Assembly (NCBI GenBank): GCA_964483805.1
Contig: CAZADH010000080.1
Coordinates: forward strand, 1-21,716
Source of the DNA: CAZADH01 sp964483805
Lineage (GTDB): Bacteria > Muiribacteriota > Ozemobacteria > Ozemobacterales > Ozemobacteraceae
Length of the DNA stretch: 21,716 nucleotides
Direction of reading: 5' to 3'
Shown: positions 14,253 to 21,716 of the stretch, in pieces
Layout: every line of letters begins with the position of its first letter
Position numbering within the stretch: position 1 is the stretch's first letter
Translations under genes and position numbers: made by a program
Notes under the pieces: model-generated
Database searches by the model: none
Told to the model about the DNA's origin: nothing
The model's input: the letters and a program-made list of their open reading frames with translations, nothing else

Positions 14253-15274
14253 GACACAGGCGGGGCGCCGCGACAACGAGAGTTTCGGGAGAGTTTCGGG
14301 GACGTACGACTTAACTCAGTTAAGTCGTACGTCCCCGAAACCTGCGAGCGCACCGCCGAGGGTCCTGGGGACTGGGCGTCGCGGGCGTCTGCAGCGAATT
14401 GCCGGGCCAACCAGGGCGCGACCGCGCTCGGGGCGATGTCCTCGGGCAGGGCCCATTCGACCATGGGGCGCGCGGGCAGGTCATGAAACTGCCAGGTGAG
14501 CATTCGATCGCGCGCGCCCTCAGCAATACGCAGTATGTAATAACCCTTGGCCTCGTCCTTCTCGGCGAACGACGTCCGCTCGATCGAGCCCGGCATGAGG
14601 ATGGGGATCGCGGGCCCGGCCGGCCGCCTGCGGTAGGTGTGCTCCTGGCGCCGATGGATGTGACCGGTGAGGACCGCATCGATGCCGTCGGGGAGCAGAC
14701 GTCGAGGAATAACGTCGGGCCCGTCACGAAACACGAAGTTGCCGGGGCCGACATGGGCCCCCTCGATCGTCTGGTGCAGGCAGAGCAGGCGCATGTCCGC
14801 GGCAGTGGTGTCCAAGCCGGTTGCGGCGTATGAGGCGGCGAAAACGTCGCGAACACCGTTGCGCACCGACGGGAAACCGCCGACCGCAATCCGCCGATCC
14901 CCGCAACTGAGAGTGAAGGTGCGCGGTCGGTCAAAGATGTGCAGACGCGGATGCGCCAGAAACAACGAGGTCGGTAACCGCGCGCGCTCGTGGTTGCCCG
15001 GAACGATGACGAGCGGAATGTCGTGTTCGAGAAAAGTGTGAATCTCGGCGTACACCCGATCGACGATCGGTTGGGGGACCTTGCTGCGGAAGAACAGGTC
15101 GCCGCAATGGATGACGGCAGCCACCCGCCGCTGCACGGCGACGCTCAAGACGCGTTGCCAGTTGGCGAAAAAGTCCGGGCCCCGCCGGACGCGGTGCGAA
15201 CGCGGCCGCACCGGCTGATCGAACCCCAGGTGCGTGTCTGAGAAGACGACGATCTCGCAGTGATCAGGGATCAC
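14246..15274 (-). CDS. SbcD/Mre11-like metallophosphoesterase (putative DNA repair exonuclease)
   Basis: The 342-residue product has the calcineurin-like phosphoesterase metal ligands in order: Asp13 and His15 (FSDTHLGF), Asp59 (IHCGDLFF), Asn94-His95 (VPGNHERAR), His167 (LCLHQTIEG) and His205/His207 (LTGHIHRRQ). The arrangement resembles SbcD/Mre11-type nucleases, which act on DNA ends with an SbcC/Rad50 ATPase; no such partner is in the window. The start is GTG at 15274, forced by an in-frame stop shortly upstream, and has no clear ribosome site. The tail is odd: residues about 312-327 are encoded by the REP-like hairpin at 14294-14340 and 328-342 by DNA homologous to the region upstream of lipoprotein B. 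The original stop was probably lost. Confidence 0.88.
   Translation of the reverse strand: MIPDHCEIVVFSDTHLGFDQPVRPRSHRVRRGPDFFANWQRVLSVAVQRRVAAVIHCGDLFFRSKVPQPIVDRVYAEIHTFLEHDIPLVIVPGNHERARLPTSLFLAHPRLHIFDRPRTFTLSCGDRRIAVGGFPSVRNGVRDVFAASYAATGLDTTAADMRLLCLHQTIEGAHVGPGNFVFRDGPDVIPRRLLPDGIDAVLTGHIHRRQEHTYRRRPAGPAIPILMPGSIERTSFAEKDEAKGYYILRIAEGARDRMLTWQFHDLPARPMVEWALPEDIAPSAVAPWLARQFAADARDAQSPGPSAVRSQVSGTYDLTELSRTSPKLSRNSRCRGAPPVSE
14294..14340. repeat. REP-like hairpin, GGGGACGTACGAC type
   Basis: Perfect 23-bp arms surround a single C at 14317. The left arm starts TTTCGGGGACGTACGAC and continues TTAACT; the right arm is its exact reverse complement and ends CCCCGAAA. It shares the GGGGACG stem with 7272-7310. 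It lies inside the 3' end of the metallophosphoesterase frame, just upstream of the lipoprotein C promoter region. Such hairpins often belong to REP families mobilised by RAYT (IS200-like) transposases, but no transposase gene is seen here. Confidence 0.85.
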
Positions 15275-15318
15275 GAATACAATGTGTTACATGCCCCGGC
15301 GCCGTCGCAAACAACCCG

Positions 15319-16080
15319 TCAGTGGCTGCGAACAGGCCACACGCAATGGTAGGAGATCGGCGCCTTCGCCGCCGCAACGACCTGGCCATCGGCTGGACAG
15401 AAGGTCGTCATGTTACTCGCGTGCGGCGTGTCCGTCGGAAACTCGAAGGGCGTGGCTGTCCAGTAGTATTCGCTCATATAGGCATTCGTGAAGCCCATGC
15501 CACTGATGTTCCCGCTGGTCAGCCCTCCTGTGCCGGTGATCAACGAGCGCATCTCGGCGCGCGTGGGAATGCGCCAGTCGCCGTAGGACGAACTGCCACT
15601 CAGAGGTGCGCCAATGCCCGGGTCGAAGGTGAGGACACCGCTCTCGAGCGCCGCCGTGAGCCGAAACGCGTCGATGTTAGCGCCGTCCGTGGCCACGAAA
15701 GCCCGCTTGCCGGAACTCGTGCCGAAGGCCGTGGGGGAATTGACCACCGAGACGTCTTTGAACCACACGAGGCCGGTCGTCGTGTCGATGATGGTGCCGT
15801 TGTTCGGGTCGTACCACCGGTCGCCCCGCAGGGTGCCCCCGGCCGGCAGGACGATGCCGGCCGTCGGCCCCGAGCCCGGTTCCGCGAAGCCACCCGCGCG
15901 CTTGCTGCCGCCGGCACCGGTCGTGAGCCGGTTGTACACGTCGGCCGTCGTGAACATCGCGCTGGTCGGACTGGTCGGCGCCGCAGGCGCCTCGAGACCG
16001 CCGGCCCATGCCGCGAAGCCCCCCAATGACACAGCAACAACGAGAAGGAGTCGGGAAACATGGGCAACGGCACGGTTCAT
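15319..16080 (-). CDS. Secreted DUF1566 (Lcl C-terminal-type) protein
   Basis: The 253-residue product starts with a signal peptide (MNRAVAHVSRLLLVVAVSLGG, likely cleaved after AWA). A Pro/Thr/Gly-rich spacer follows, then a DUF1566/Lcl_C domain from about residue 80: NGTIIDTTTGLVWFKD, FRLTAALESG, GDWRIPTRAEMRSLI, MSEYYWTATPF and a final SYHCVWPVR. In Legionella the namesake domain of Lcl binds host and matrix polysaccharides; binding rather than catalysis is the best guess here too. GAGG lies about 9 nt before the ATG. The gene starts the - strand run, and the metallophosphoesterase follows after 44 bp. It is divergent from the exported protein at 16466. Confidence 0.87.
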   Translation of the reverse strand: MNRAVAHVSRLLLVVAVSLGGFAAWAGGLEAPAAPTSPTSAMFTTADVYNRLTTGAGGSKRAGGFAEPGSGPTAGIVLPAGGTLRGDRWYDPNNGTIIDTTTGLVWFKDVSVVNSPTAFGTSSGKRAFVATDGANIDAFRLTAALESGVLTFDPGIGAPLSGSSSYGDWRIPTRAEMRSLITGTGGLTSGNISGMGFTNAYMSEYYWTATPFEFPTDTPHASNMTTFCPADGQVVAAAKAPISYHCVWPVRSH

Positions 16081-16465
16081 GGTGGCTGTCCTCGCCGATG
16101 AAAGTCATGACCGGGGGCATGCGCCCGGCGTACGGCCGTCGCCAAAGCAACGCTCGTCAACGGCAATTTAACACATTTCCGACAGCGTTTGGCGGCGGGC
16201 GCGTTCGCACTCGATCTGACGTACGCTCAGACGTATGCGTCGACGACGGTCGGGTTCCGGGCGGTGATTCCGTAGGCGGAATATTTACGACGTATGTAAC
16301 CACACAGAATGGCTGCGGGCAGTGCTTCCGCGACGGTTGAAATTACCATATATTTACTATTCGCCTGCGCGTGTTCCGCGGACCACGCCAGGGAGTCGAG
16401 TGGTCGCGCAGCAGAACGTGGCGAGCCACGGTAGAATGGTCTCCTCACCCCCTCAGGAGGTCAAC
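16081..16465. promoter_or_regulatory. Divergent intergenic region with short repeats
   Basis: These 385 bp separate two genes transcribed away from each other, so both promoters should lie here. A direct repeat GACGTAYGC occurs at 16218-16226 and 16230-16238, and GACGTATG again at 16289. A small inverted repeat, ATTCCG-TAGG-CGGAAT, is at 16267-16282. An AT-rich patch covers about 16338-16362 (ttgaaattaccatatatttac...). No confident -35/-10 pair or RNA gene is visible. Confidence 0.45.
16455..16460 (+). promoter_or_regulatory. Strong ribosome binding site deciding the GTG start at 16466
   Basis: A full AGGAGG lies 5 nt before GTG at 16466. This favours that codon over an in-frame ATG at 16322 and places a signal peptide directly at the N-terminus. 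Confidence 0.85.
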
Positions 16466-17734
16466 GTGAAACGAGTGACGGCATGCGTTGGGACCCTGCT
16501 AATTCTGGGCGTCTTCCTGGCGTCTTGGCGCTCATCCCTTGCCGAGTCCCTGTACCTCACCGAAGGCGAGGTCAACGCCGCAGTCCGTGCAGGGTTGACC
16601 GCCGATCCGTATCAGAACTCGGCGAGCCCCGTCTATCTGAACCAGTTGCGCGAGGCCGATCTCGATATGGCGCCTCAGTGTCCGCCACGCATCCGTGCCC
16701 AATACGATGACCCGAATTACGACGTGGCGGTTGCTGATGACGTCATGGCCGCCATCGAGAGGTATCGTGACGCTTATGCCCTGCCAGCGTTCAATGCCAA
16801 GAAGAAGCGCGTGTTCGCCATCGAAGACGAAGATCCTGATGGCTTCTGCAGGCCCGCATACCAACCGTGTCTTGCTACGGATGCCTGGCGGCTGAAACTG
16901 CTGTGGGCCCGAATTGCCTGCTGGCAGGTTGCGCTCCGTCACGAACCTCTTCCTCGACCACCTGGTGAACTCGACCCGCCCGTGCCTGCCGGTGCGGCCA
17001 AGAGCCAAGCCCTGAGCGAGCGTGCTGGGGCAGCGGCAAACTTCATCAATTCCTGGCTCCAGCAGGAACCCACCGCGCCGACTGACCTGCGCGAAGGACT
17101 GCGGTTGATTGCCGAAACATTGAAGACGGCCCAGGAATCCGCCCAGGCGTCGCGCGAAGGAGACAAGCCATCCTGGAACGTCATCCTTCAGGACCAGATC
17201 CGCATCCATCAGCAGACCGAGCGGTCGCTGCAACTGCTGCACGATTATCTTCCCTCGCCAAGCGAAGTCGGACCCAATTTTCAGCGTTGTTGTCTGCGTG
17301 CCGTGGTGGCCGACATCCGGGTGCTGCTGGCAATTCCTCGCGCGAGTTCGCCTGCCGAGAACGATCTCGAGAATCGCCTCTTTGCGGCACGGCAGACCGC
17401 CGAGATGGCGACACGCGTCAGCACCTTCCTGACCCGTCCGCCGATCTCCGAATTCAGCGAGTTGAAGACGGCAACGGGGAGCAGGCTGTTGCAGGAGGCG
17501 AGTCGGCTCGAGGATCTCGTCAGAAGAATCAACGCCAGCCCTCGGCAAGGAACGGATTGGCTTAGACTGACCGCCGAGGCGCTCGGGGACCTGCGCAAGA
17601 GTGCGGCGGCGCTTGGCAGAATCGCGGCCGGCCTGAGCGAACCTGGTTCGGTCGCAGCGATTGCCGACGATGCCGACGAGTGCCAGGCGGTGTTCGCGAG
17701 GCATGCGAATCGGGCGTCTGGCAATACAAAGTAG
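16466..17734 (+). CDS. Exported alpha-helical protein of unknown function
   Basis: The 422-residue product has a signal peptide (VKRVTACVGTLLILGVFLAS, likely cut near SLAES). The mature part is mostly helical. An N-terminal part has several Cys (APQCPP, GFCRPAYQPCLA, ARIACW), a Pro-rich stretch follows (LPRPPGELDPPVPAG), then a long region of amphipathic helices (KSQALSERAGAAANFINSW; LRLIAETLKTAQESAQASREG; NRLFAARQTAEMATRV; LRLTAEALGDLRKSAAALG). I recognise no family. The GTG start is set by the AGGAGG before it. The adenosine deaminase-like gene starts 17 bp after the stop, so the two are probably one operon, though nothing shows a functional link. Confidence 0.8.
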   Translation: MKRVTACVGTLLILGVFLASWRSSLAESLYLTEGEVNAAVRAGLTADPYQNSASPVYLNQLREADLDMAPQCPPRIRAQYDDPNYDVAVADDVMAAIERYRDAYALPAFNAKKKRVFAIEDEDPDGFCRPAYQPCLATDAWRLKLLWARIACWQVALRHEPLPRPPGELDPPVPAGAAKSQALSERAGAAANFINSWLQQEPTAPTDLREGLRLIAETLKTAQESAQASREGDKPSWNVILQDQIRIHQQTERSLQLLHDYLPSPSEVGPNFQRCCLRAVVADIRVLLAIPRASSPAENDLENRLFAARQTAEMATRVSTFLTRPPISEFSELKTATGSRLLQEASRLEDLVRRINASPRQGTDWLRLTAEALGDLRKSAAALGRIAAGLSEPGSVAAIADDADECQAVFARHANRASGNTK

Positions 17735-17751
17735 GCGAGGTCCCTGGGCAA

Positions 17752-18744
17752 ATGGGACGGGATGATTCGACGGTGGCCGCGATCCCAAAGGTTGAACTTC
17801 ACTGCCATCTCGATGGCATCATCGATCCCGTTATGACCGGCAATCTGCTCGCCAACGGGGCGAACCTGCCGTTCACCGAACAAGACCTGGCAAGTCGTTA
17901 TCCGGTCACCGACATGGCGTCCTTCTTGAAATGGTATGAGGTGGGCGACCGGATCACCCGCAGCCTCGACGCGTTCCACGCCGTCATCGCTGCCCATCTC
18001 GAGCGGCTGAAAACCCAGGGTGTCGTCTACACCGAGATCATGATTGCCGGCAGCGAGATACCGACCGACCCGAAGGAGCGTATCGAAAAGTTGACCGCCT
18101 TTCGCCGGCACGTCGATCGACTCGAAGACGGGAAGATCCAGGTCGAGTTCATCATGGCTGTCGGCAAGCGCGGAACGCCGGAGCATGTTCGCTCGCTGCG
18201 CGACCGGGCTCTCTCGCTCAGAGAGGCGGGGCTGATCTGCGGCGTCTGCTTGGCGGGGCCCGAGCAGGGCTACCCCGTGCTTCCCTACCGCGATGCTCTG
18301 GCCGAATTGCGCGAGGCGGGACTGGGCATCACGATCCACGCCGGCGAGTGGGCCGGGCCGGAGTCGGCCTGGGAAGCCCTCGAGAACGGCAATCCGCACC
18401 GTCTGGGCCACGCCACCCACGCATTCGACGACCCGCGCCTGGTATCCCATCTGGTCGAGCGCGGCACTCATCTCGAGATGTGCCTCACCAGCAACGTCTG
18501 CACCGGCTCGATCGCCAAAATTGCTGATCATCCCGTGCGCCGCGCCTGGGAGGCCGGCGCCTCGTTCAGCGTTGCGACCGATGACCCTGGTATTTTTCTC
18601 GCCACCCTGGATGGCGAATACCGGTTGTTGGCCGAGACGTTCGGTTTCACGAACGACGAACTCGAGGCCATCACGCGCGCCGGACTCGCCGCTCGGTTTC
18701 AGCCGGTCCTGCGCGGTCCCGCCAAGACGTTTGCCCGTGGCTGA
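17752..18744 (+). CDS. Adenosine deaminase family protein
   Basis: This 330-residue zinc-dependent deaminase of the adenosine/adenine deaminase superfamily hydrolyses an exocyclic amino group of a purine, such as adenosine to inosine in purine salvage. The metal and catalytic residues are in place: His17 and His19 (VELHCHLDG), His196 and Glu199 (TIHAGEWAG), His220 (HRLGHATHA), and Asp277-Asp278 (SVATDDPGIF). CLTSNVCTG is also a family motif. The length fits bacterial Add. There is no signal peptide, so the protein is cytoplasmic. The ATG at 17752 is the first Met before the conserved start; the ribosome site is only moderate (GAGG, 11 nt upstream). Whether adenosine, adenine or another purine is the substrate cannot be settled from sequence alone. 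Confidence 0.92.
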   Translation: MGRDDSTVAAIPKVELHCHLDGIIDPVMTGNLLANGANLPFTEQDLASRYPVTDMASFLKWYEVGDRITRSLDAFHAVIAAHLERLKTQGVVYTEIMIAGSEIPTDPKERIEKLTAFRRHVDRLEDGKIQVEFIMAVGKRGTPEHVRSLRDRALSLREAGLICGVCLAGPEQGYPVLPYRDALAELREAGLGITIHAGEWAGPESAWEALENGNPHRLGHATHAFDDPRLVSHLVERGTHLEMCLTSNVCTGSIAKIADHPVRRAWEAGASFSVATDDPGIFLATLDGEYRLLAETFGFTNDELEAITRAGLAARFQPVLRGPAKTFARG

Positions 18745-19103
18745 GTCCGCCCGGGGATCAGTCGCCAGTGGCCCGTACCCCGCCGCCATGGCCGATGTGC
18801 AGTCAACTGCCACCGGCAAAAGCGTGCAACACATGAGATACCGACATAGCATTGACACCAGCAATATATTGACAATACAGAAGATCACGTTGGCGATCGG
18901 GGGTCATATTGCCAGAACAGTTGCACAAGCCCAGTGCCGCATGTCCGGCGATGTGGCCCCGCTCAGTAGCTTTGCGGAACGACGACAACTCGATGCTGCC
19001 GACGATTTCGGTTGACGGGGGTGGCGAACGCGCATATACAGAGATGGATGCCTGAGCCAGATTCTTCCGCGCAGGAATCCCTTCACCTGTTGAGAGAGGC
19101 ACC
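18745..19103. other. Intergenic region before the sensor kinase
   Basis: This 359-bp stretch has no supported gene. An AT-rich patch at 18852-18880 contains TTGACA twice (18852-18857 and 18869-18874), a possible -35 for the downstream kinase, but no good -10 sits at the right spacing. The last 20 bp carry the GAGAGG ribosome site of the kinase. Confidence 0.5.
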
Positions 19104-21065
19104 TTGAGCGACACCCCGAAAACGACCGGTCCAGCCGGGGCCGGCGCGATTCTCATCGATAGCGAACGCATGGCGAACGTGTTTCGTCACGCGGCCATCG
19201 GCATGGCATTCGTGGCGCCGGACGGCCGGTTCCTCGACGTCAATGCCTCGTTCTGCCGCATGCTTGGCTATGACGCGGCCGAGCTGCTGACCACAACCTA
19301 CCCGGAGATCACCCACCGCGACGATCTCGAGATCAGCATGCGCCGTGTTCGCGAACTGCTCGACGGCAGCACCGACACGTTTCACATGGAGAAGCGTTAT
19401 CTGCACCGGTCCGGCGCTGCGGTCTGGGCGTTGCTCAGCGTGGCGCTGGTGCGCGATCAGGGCGGTGCCCCACTCTATTTCATTGCGCAGATTCAGGACA
19501 TCACCGAGCGCAAACAGGCCGAGACCGCCTTGCGCGAGAGCAACGAGTTCGTGCGGTCGCTGCTGCGTGCCATCCCGGTCGCCGTATTCTTCAAAGACAG
19601 GCAGGGACGATACATCGGTTGTAATGACGTTTTCACCCAGATCACCGGAGCATCGGCCGAGGCGATCAAGGGCAAGACGGTCCACGAATTGTGGCCGAGC
19701 GAGTTGTCACAAGAATATCATTTGCAGGATTTGGCGATTCTCGAGAGCTGCCAACACCAGGTCTACGAGTTCACCGTGCGCGACAAACACGGGGTTGTGC
19801 GGCCGGTTATCTTCGCCAAAGACGTCTTCAGAGACGCCGATGGCAAACCTGCGGGCATCGTGGGCGCGTTCATCGATATCACCGAACAGAAACAGGCGAC
19901 ACGCGAGCGCGAGCACTTGCAGGCCCAGTTCATTCACGCACAGAAAATGGAATCGGTCGGTCGACTGGCCGGCGGCGTAGCCCACGATTTCAACAATATG
20001 TTGGGTGTCATTCTCGGCCATACCGAGATCATCCTGAGTCGACCGTCGGTCGATGCCGCGCTCGCGGCTGACCTGCACGAGATCCAACGGGCGGCCGAAC
20101 GGTCGGCCGACCTGACCCGGCAACTGCTGGCCTTCGCCCGCAAGCAGACGGTCGCGCCCCGGGTCATCGATCTGAACGAGCGGGTCGGCGCCATGTTGAC
20201 GATGATCCGGCGGCTGATCGGCGAAGACATTCGCCTCGAGTGGCGCCCCAGCGCAGAAGCGGTCACGGTCAAGATCGACCCGTCGCAGCTCGACCAGATT
20301 CTCGCCAACCTGTGCGTCAACGCGCGTGACGCCATCACCGGCACCGGCAACGTCACCATCGAAACGGCGCGCACGACCCTGACCGCCACAGAATGCGCCG
20401 ATCAGGCTGATGCGGCGACCGGCATATACGTGCTGTTGGCGGTCACCGATGACGGTTGCGGGATGAATGCCGACACCATCGGCCACCTGTTCGAGCCTTT
20501 TTTCACCACCAAGGAAACGGGCAAGGGCACCGGGCTCGGCCTGGCCACCGTCTACGGCGTGGTTCGCCAGAATGGCGGTTTCATCAGGGTCAACAGCGAA
20601 CCGAACCGGGGCACGACCTTCAAGATCTACCTGCCCGCACACACCGCCGAGTGTGTGCGCACCCCCGAACCAGCCTGCCCGCAGCCAACGACCGGCACGA
20701 CCACAATCCTGTTGGTCGAAGACGAAGCGTCGTTGCTGGGCTTGACCACCAAGATGCTCGAGCGCTTGGGTTACACCGTCATCGCCGCCGCAACCCCACG
20801 CGAAGCGATCCGCCTGGCCGGCGCCCGCACGACCCCGATCGACCTGCTGATGACCGACGTGGTGATGCCCGAGATGAACGGGCGCGACCTCGCGCAACAC
20901 CTGTTGCAGAGCTTCCCCCAAATGAAACGGCTGTTCATGTCGGGATACACGGCCAACGTGATCGCGCATCACGGCGTCCTCGATCAAGGGGTGCACTTCC
21001 TGCAGAAGCCGTTCCTGATGAAGGAACTCGAGGCAAAACTGCACGAGGTCCTGCGCACTTCTTGA
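19104..21065 (+). CDS. Soluble PAS-PAS hybrid histidine kinase
   Basis: The 653-residue signalling protein has two PAS domains with PAC ends (about 22-140, FRHAAIGMAFVAPDGRF...QDITERKQ; and about 145-265, LLRAIPVAVFFKDRQGRYIG...IDITEQKQ). A HisKA domain follows with phospho-acceptor His294 (GRLAGGVAHDFNNML), then a HATPase domain (N box with Asn402/Asn406 in NLCVNARDA, G1 DDGCGM near 450, F box EPFFTTK, G2 GKGTGLGLATVYG). A C-terminal receiver (533-650) has Asp540 (LLVEDE), phospho-acceptor Asp585 (LLMTDVVMPEMNG), Ser613 and Lys635. No membrane segment is present, so it probably senses a cytoplasmic cue. The start is TTG, chosen for GAGAGG 4 nt upstream; ATG at 19170 would cut into the first PAS domain. 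No separate response regulator is next to it. Confidence 0.93.
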   Translation: MSDTPKTTGPAGAGAILIDSERMANVFRHAAIGMAFVAPDGRFLDVNASFCRMLGYDAAELLTTTYPEITHRDDLEISMRRVRELLDGSTDTFHMEKRYLHRSGAAVWALLSVALVRDQGGAPLYFIAQIQDITERKQAETALRESNEFVRSLLRAIPVAVFFKDRQGRYIGCNDVFTQITGASAEAIKGKTVHELWPSELSQEYHLQDLAILESCQHQVYEFTVRDKHGVVRPVIFAKDVFRDADGKPAGIVGAFIDITEQKQATREREHLQAQFIHAQKMESVGRLAGGVAHDFNNMLGVILGHTEIILSRPSVDAALAADLHEIQRAAERSADLTRQLLAFARKQTVAPRVIDLNERVGAMLTMIRRLIGEDIRLEWRPSAEAVTVKIDPSQLDQILANLCVNARDAITGTGNVTIETARTTLTATECADQADAATGIYVLLAVTDDGCGMNADTIGHLFEPFFTTKETGKGTGLGLATVYGVVRQNGGFIRVNSEPNRGTTFKIYLPAHTAECVRTPEPACPQPTTGTTTILLVEDEASLLGLTTKMLERLGYTVIAAATPREAIRLAGARTTPIDLLMTDVVMPEMNGRDLAQHLLQSFPQMKRLFMSGYTANVIAHHGVLDQGVHFLQKPFLMKELEAKLHEVLRTS

Positions 21066-21479
21066 CCAGTGCGGGAACGACGAAGACCGCACGCGAATCG
21101 GTGCAGATACATACGTCGTATTTCTTCTCGCCGCCGACCTGCCCTGGTCTCGGCCTTGGCCGGGCCACCGGACGCCATGCAGGAGTCTCGCGCCCACACC
21201 CTTTCGCCACGCGGGTTTCACCGGCCTTGACGCGCACGGCAATGCATGGCATAGTCAAAAAGGAAATTTTCCTATTTCGTAATTATGCGACGATGCTCCT
21301 TCTCGACGCATCCTGAGAGTCTTATCGCTGCGGCCCCGACGGCTGGCAGCCAATCCCGACCCCCTCCAGACCTGGTGATCCCGGCACGTCTATTGAACCT
21401 GGCGCGCCGTTCGACTCTGGCAGCGATCTCGCGACGAGATCTGTATTGACGACATATTGAAAGGAAGGACCAAGCGAGC
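21066..21479. promoter_or_regulatory. Upstream region of katG
   Basis: This 414-bp stretch has no supported gene. An AT-rich segment near 21255-21300 contains the palindrome AGGAAA-T-TTTCCT (21261-21273). A second palindrome, GATCTCG-CGA-CGAGATC (21425-21441), lies 38 bp before the katG start. AAGGAAGG (21461-21468) is the likely ribosome site. I cannot match either palindrome to a known OxyR, PerR or Fur box. Confidence 0.45.
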
Positions 21480-21716
21480 ATGGGAAATGAGAGCAAGTGC
21501 CCGGTGACGGGCATGGGCAAGCGACCTGTCGCCGGGGGCGGCACCTCGAACCGTGATTGGTGGCCCAATCAACTGAACCTTCACATCCTTCATCAGCACT
21601 CGCATTTGAGCAACCCGATGGGCCAGGCGTTCAATTACGCCGAAGAGTTCAAGAAACTCGACCTGAAGGCCGTGAAGAAAGACCTCATTGCCCTCATGAC
21701 CGACTCGCAGGACTGG
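21480..21716 (+). CDS. katG: Catalase-peroxidase KatG, N-terminal part (3' end outside window)
   Basis: The first 79 residues match the start of the haem-dependent bifunctional catalase-peroxidases, which detoxify hydrogen peroxide. Visible signatures are CPVTGMGKRP, SNRDWWPNQLNLHILHQHS, SNPMGQAFNYAEEFKKLDL and LMTDSQDW. The distal haem residues and the Trp-Tyr-Met crosslink of the family lie beyond the window, so an intact active site cannot be confirmed. No signal peptide is seen, as in most cytoplasmic KatG proteins. The start at 21480 follows AAGGAAGG with a rather long spacing of 11 nt. Confidence 0.95.
   Translation, partial: MGNESKCPVTGMGKRPVAGGGTSNRDWWPNQLNLHILHQHSHLSNPMGQAFNYAEEFKKLDLKAVKKDLIALMTDSQDW

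Noticed and set aside
17281..18888. A 535-codon - strand frame opposite the adenosine deaminase-like gene
   Set aside because: The + strand frame has all zinc and catalytic residues of the family; the antisense frame is compositional shadow.
16286..21120. The 13-mer TACATACGTCGTA found at 21108-21120 and on the - strand at 16286-16298, both noncoding
   Set aside because: A rough count suggests several 13-mer matches by chance over both strands of a window this size, and flanks do not match.
21244..21316. A 24-codon + strand frame (MHGIVKKEIFLFRNYATMLL...) upstream of katG
   Set aside because: It is very short, has no convincing ribosome site and lies in an AT-rich regulatory stretch, so a leader peptide cannot be supported.

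Overview
The window is GC-rich bacterial DNA. The products suggest a Gram-negative, free-living organism: lipoproteins with a cysteine after the signal peptide, large secreted proteins with Ig-like and FGE/lectin-like modules, a NamZ/DUF1343 cell-wall hydrolase, a hybrid sensor kinase and a catalase-peroxidase. This style is common in Planctomycetota, Riflebacteria and deltaproteobacterial lineages. Nothing here (no rRNA, no tRNA) fixes the phylum, so that placement is a guess. A run of 10 Ns at 8494-8503 shows that the sequence is a draft scaffold.

Layout. A 5'-truncated + strand gene (2-568) ends facing a perfect 18-bp-arm palindrome (595-632). From about 16080 down to 647 eight genes all lie on the - strand. 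In order of transcription they are: a DUF1566/Lcl_C secreted protein, an SbcD/Mre11-like metallophosphoesterase, lipoprotein C, lipoprotein B, an aldo/keto reductase, a small secreted protein, lipoprotein A, and NamZ/DUF1343. A 385-bp divergent intergenic region (16081-16465) separates these from the + strand genes: an exported helical protein of unknown function closely followed by an adenosine deaminase-like enzyme, then a soluble PAS-PAS hybrid histidine kinase, then the start of katG, cut by the right edge.

The most notable content is the trio of paralogous lipoproteins A, B and C. All three begin with an almost identical block of about 220 residues (signal peptide, Cys24 and a conserved module that I do not recognise). 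They share a related upstream region with an imperfect palindrome 56-62 bp before the start codon. Their C-terminal modules differ. A and C carry a Gly-Thr repeat linker, a DUF5018-like domain, Ig-like domains and an FGE/C-type-lectin-like terminal domain. B instead has three exact 173-residue repeats, an IPT-like domain, a fibronectin III-like domain and a propeller-like C-terminus. This looks like a modular, recombining surface-protein family with a fixed promoter, export and anchoring cassette and variable outward-facing ends.

Two REP-like hairpins whose outer stem begins GGGGACG lie next to this family (7272-7310 and 14294-14340). The second lies inside the 3' end of the metallophosphoesterase frame and appears to have supplied part of its C-terminal tail. 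The + strand genes on the right look like ordinary metabolic and regulatory genes with no obvious link to the lipoproteins.
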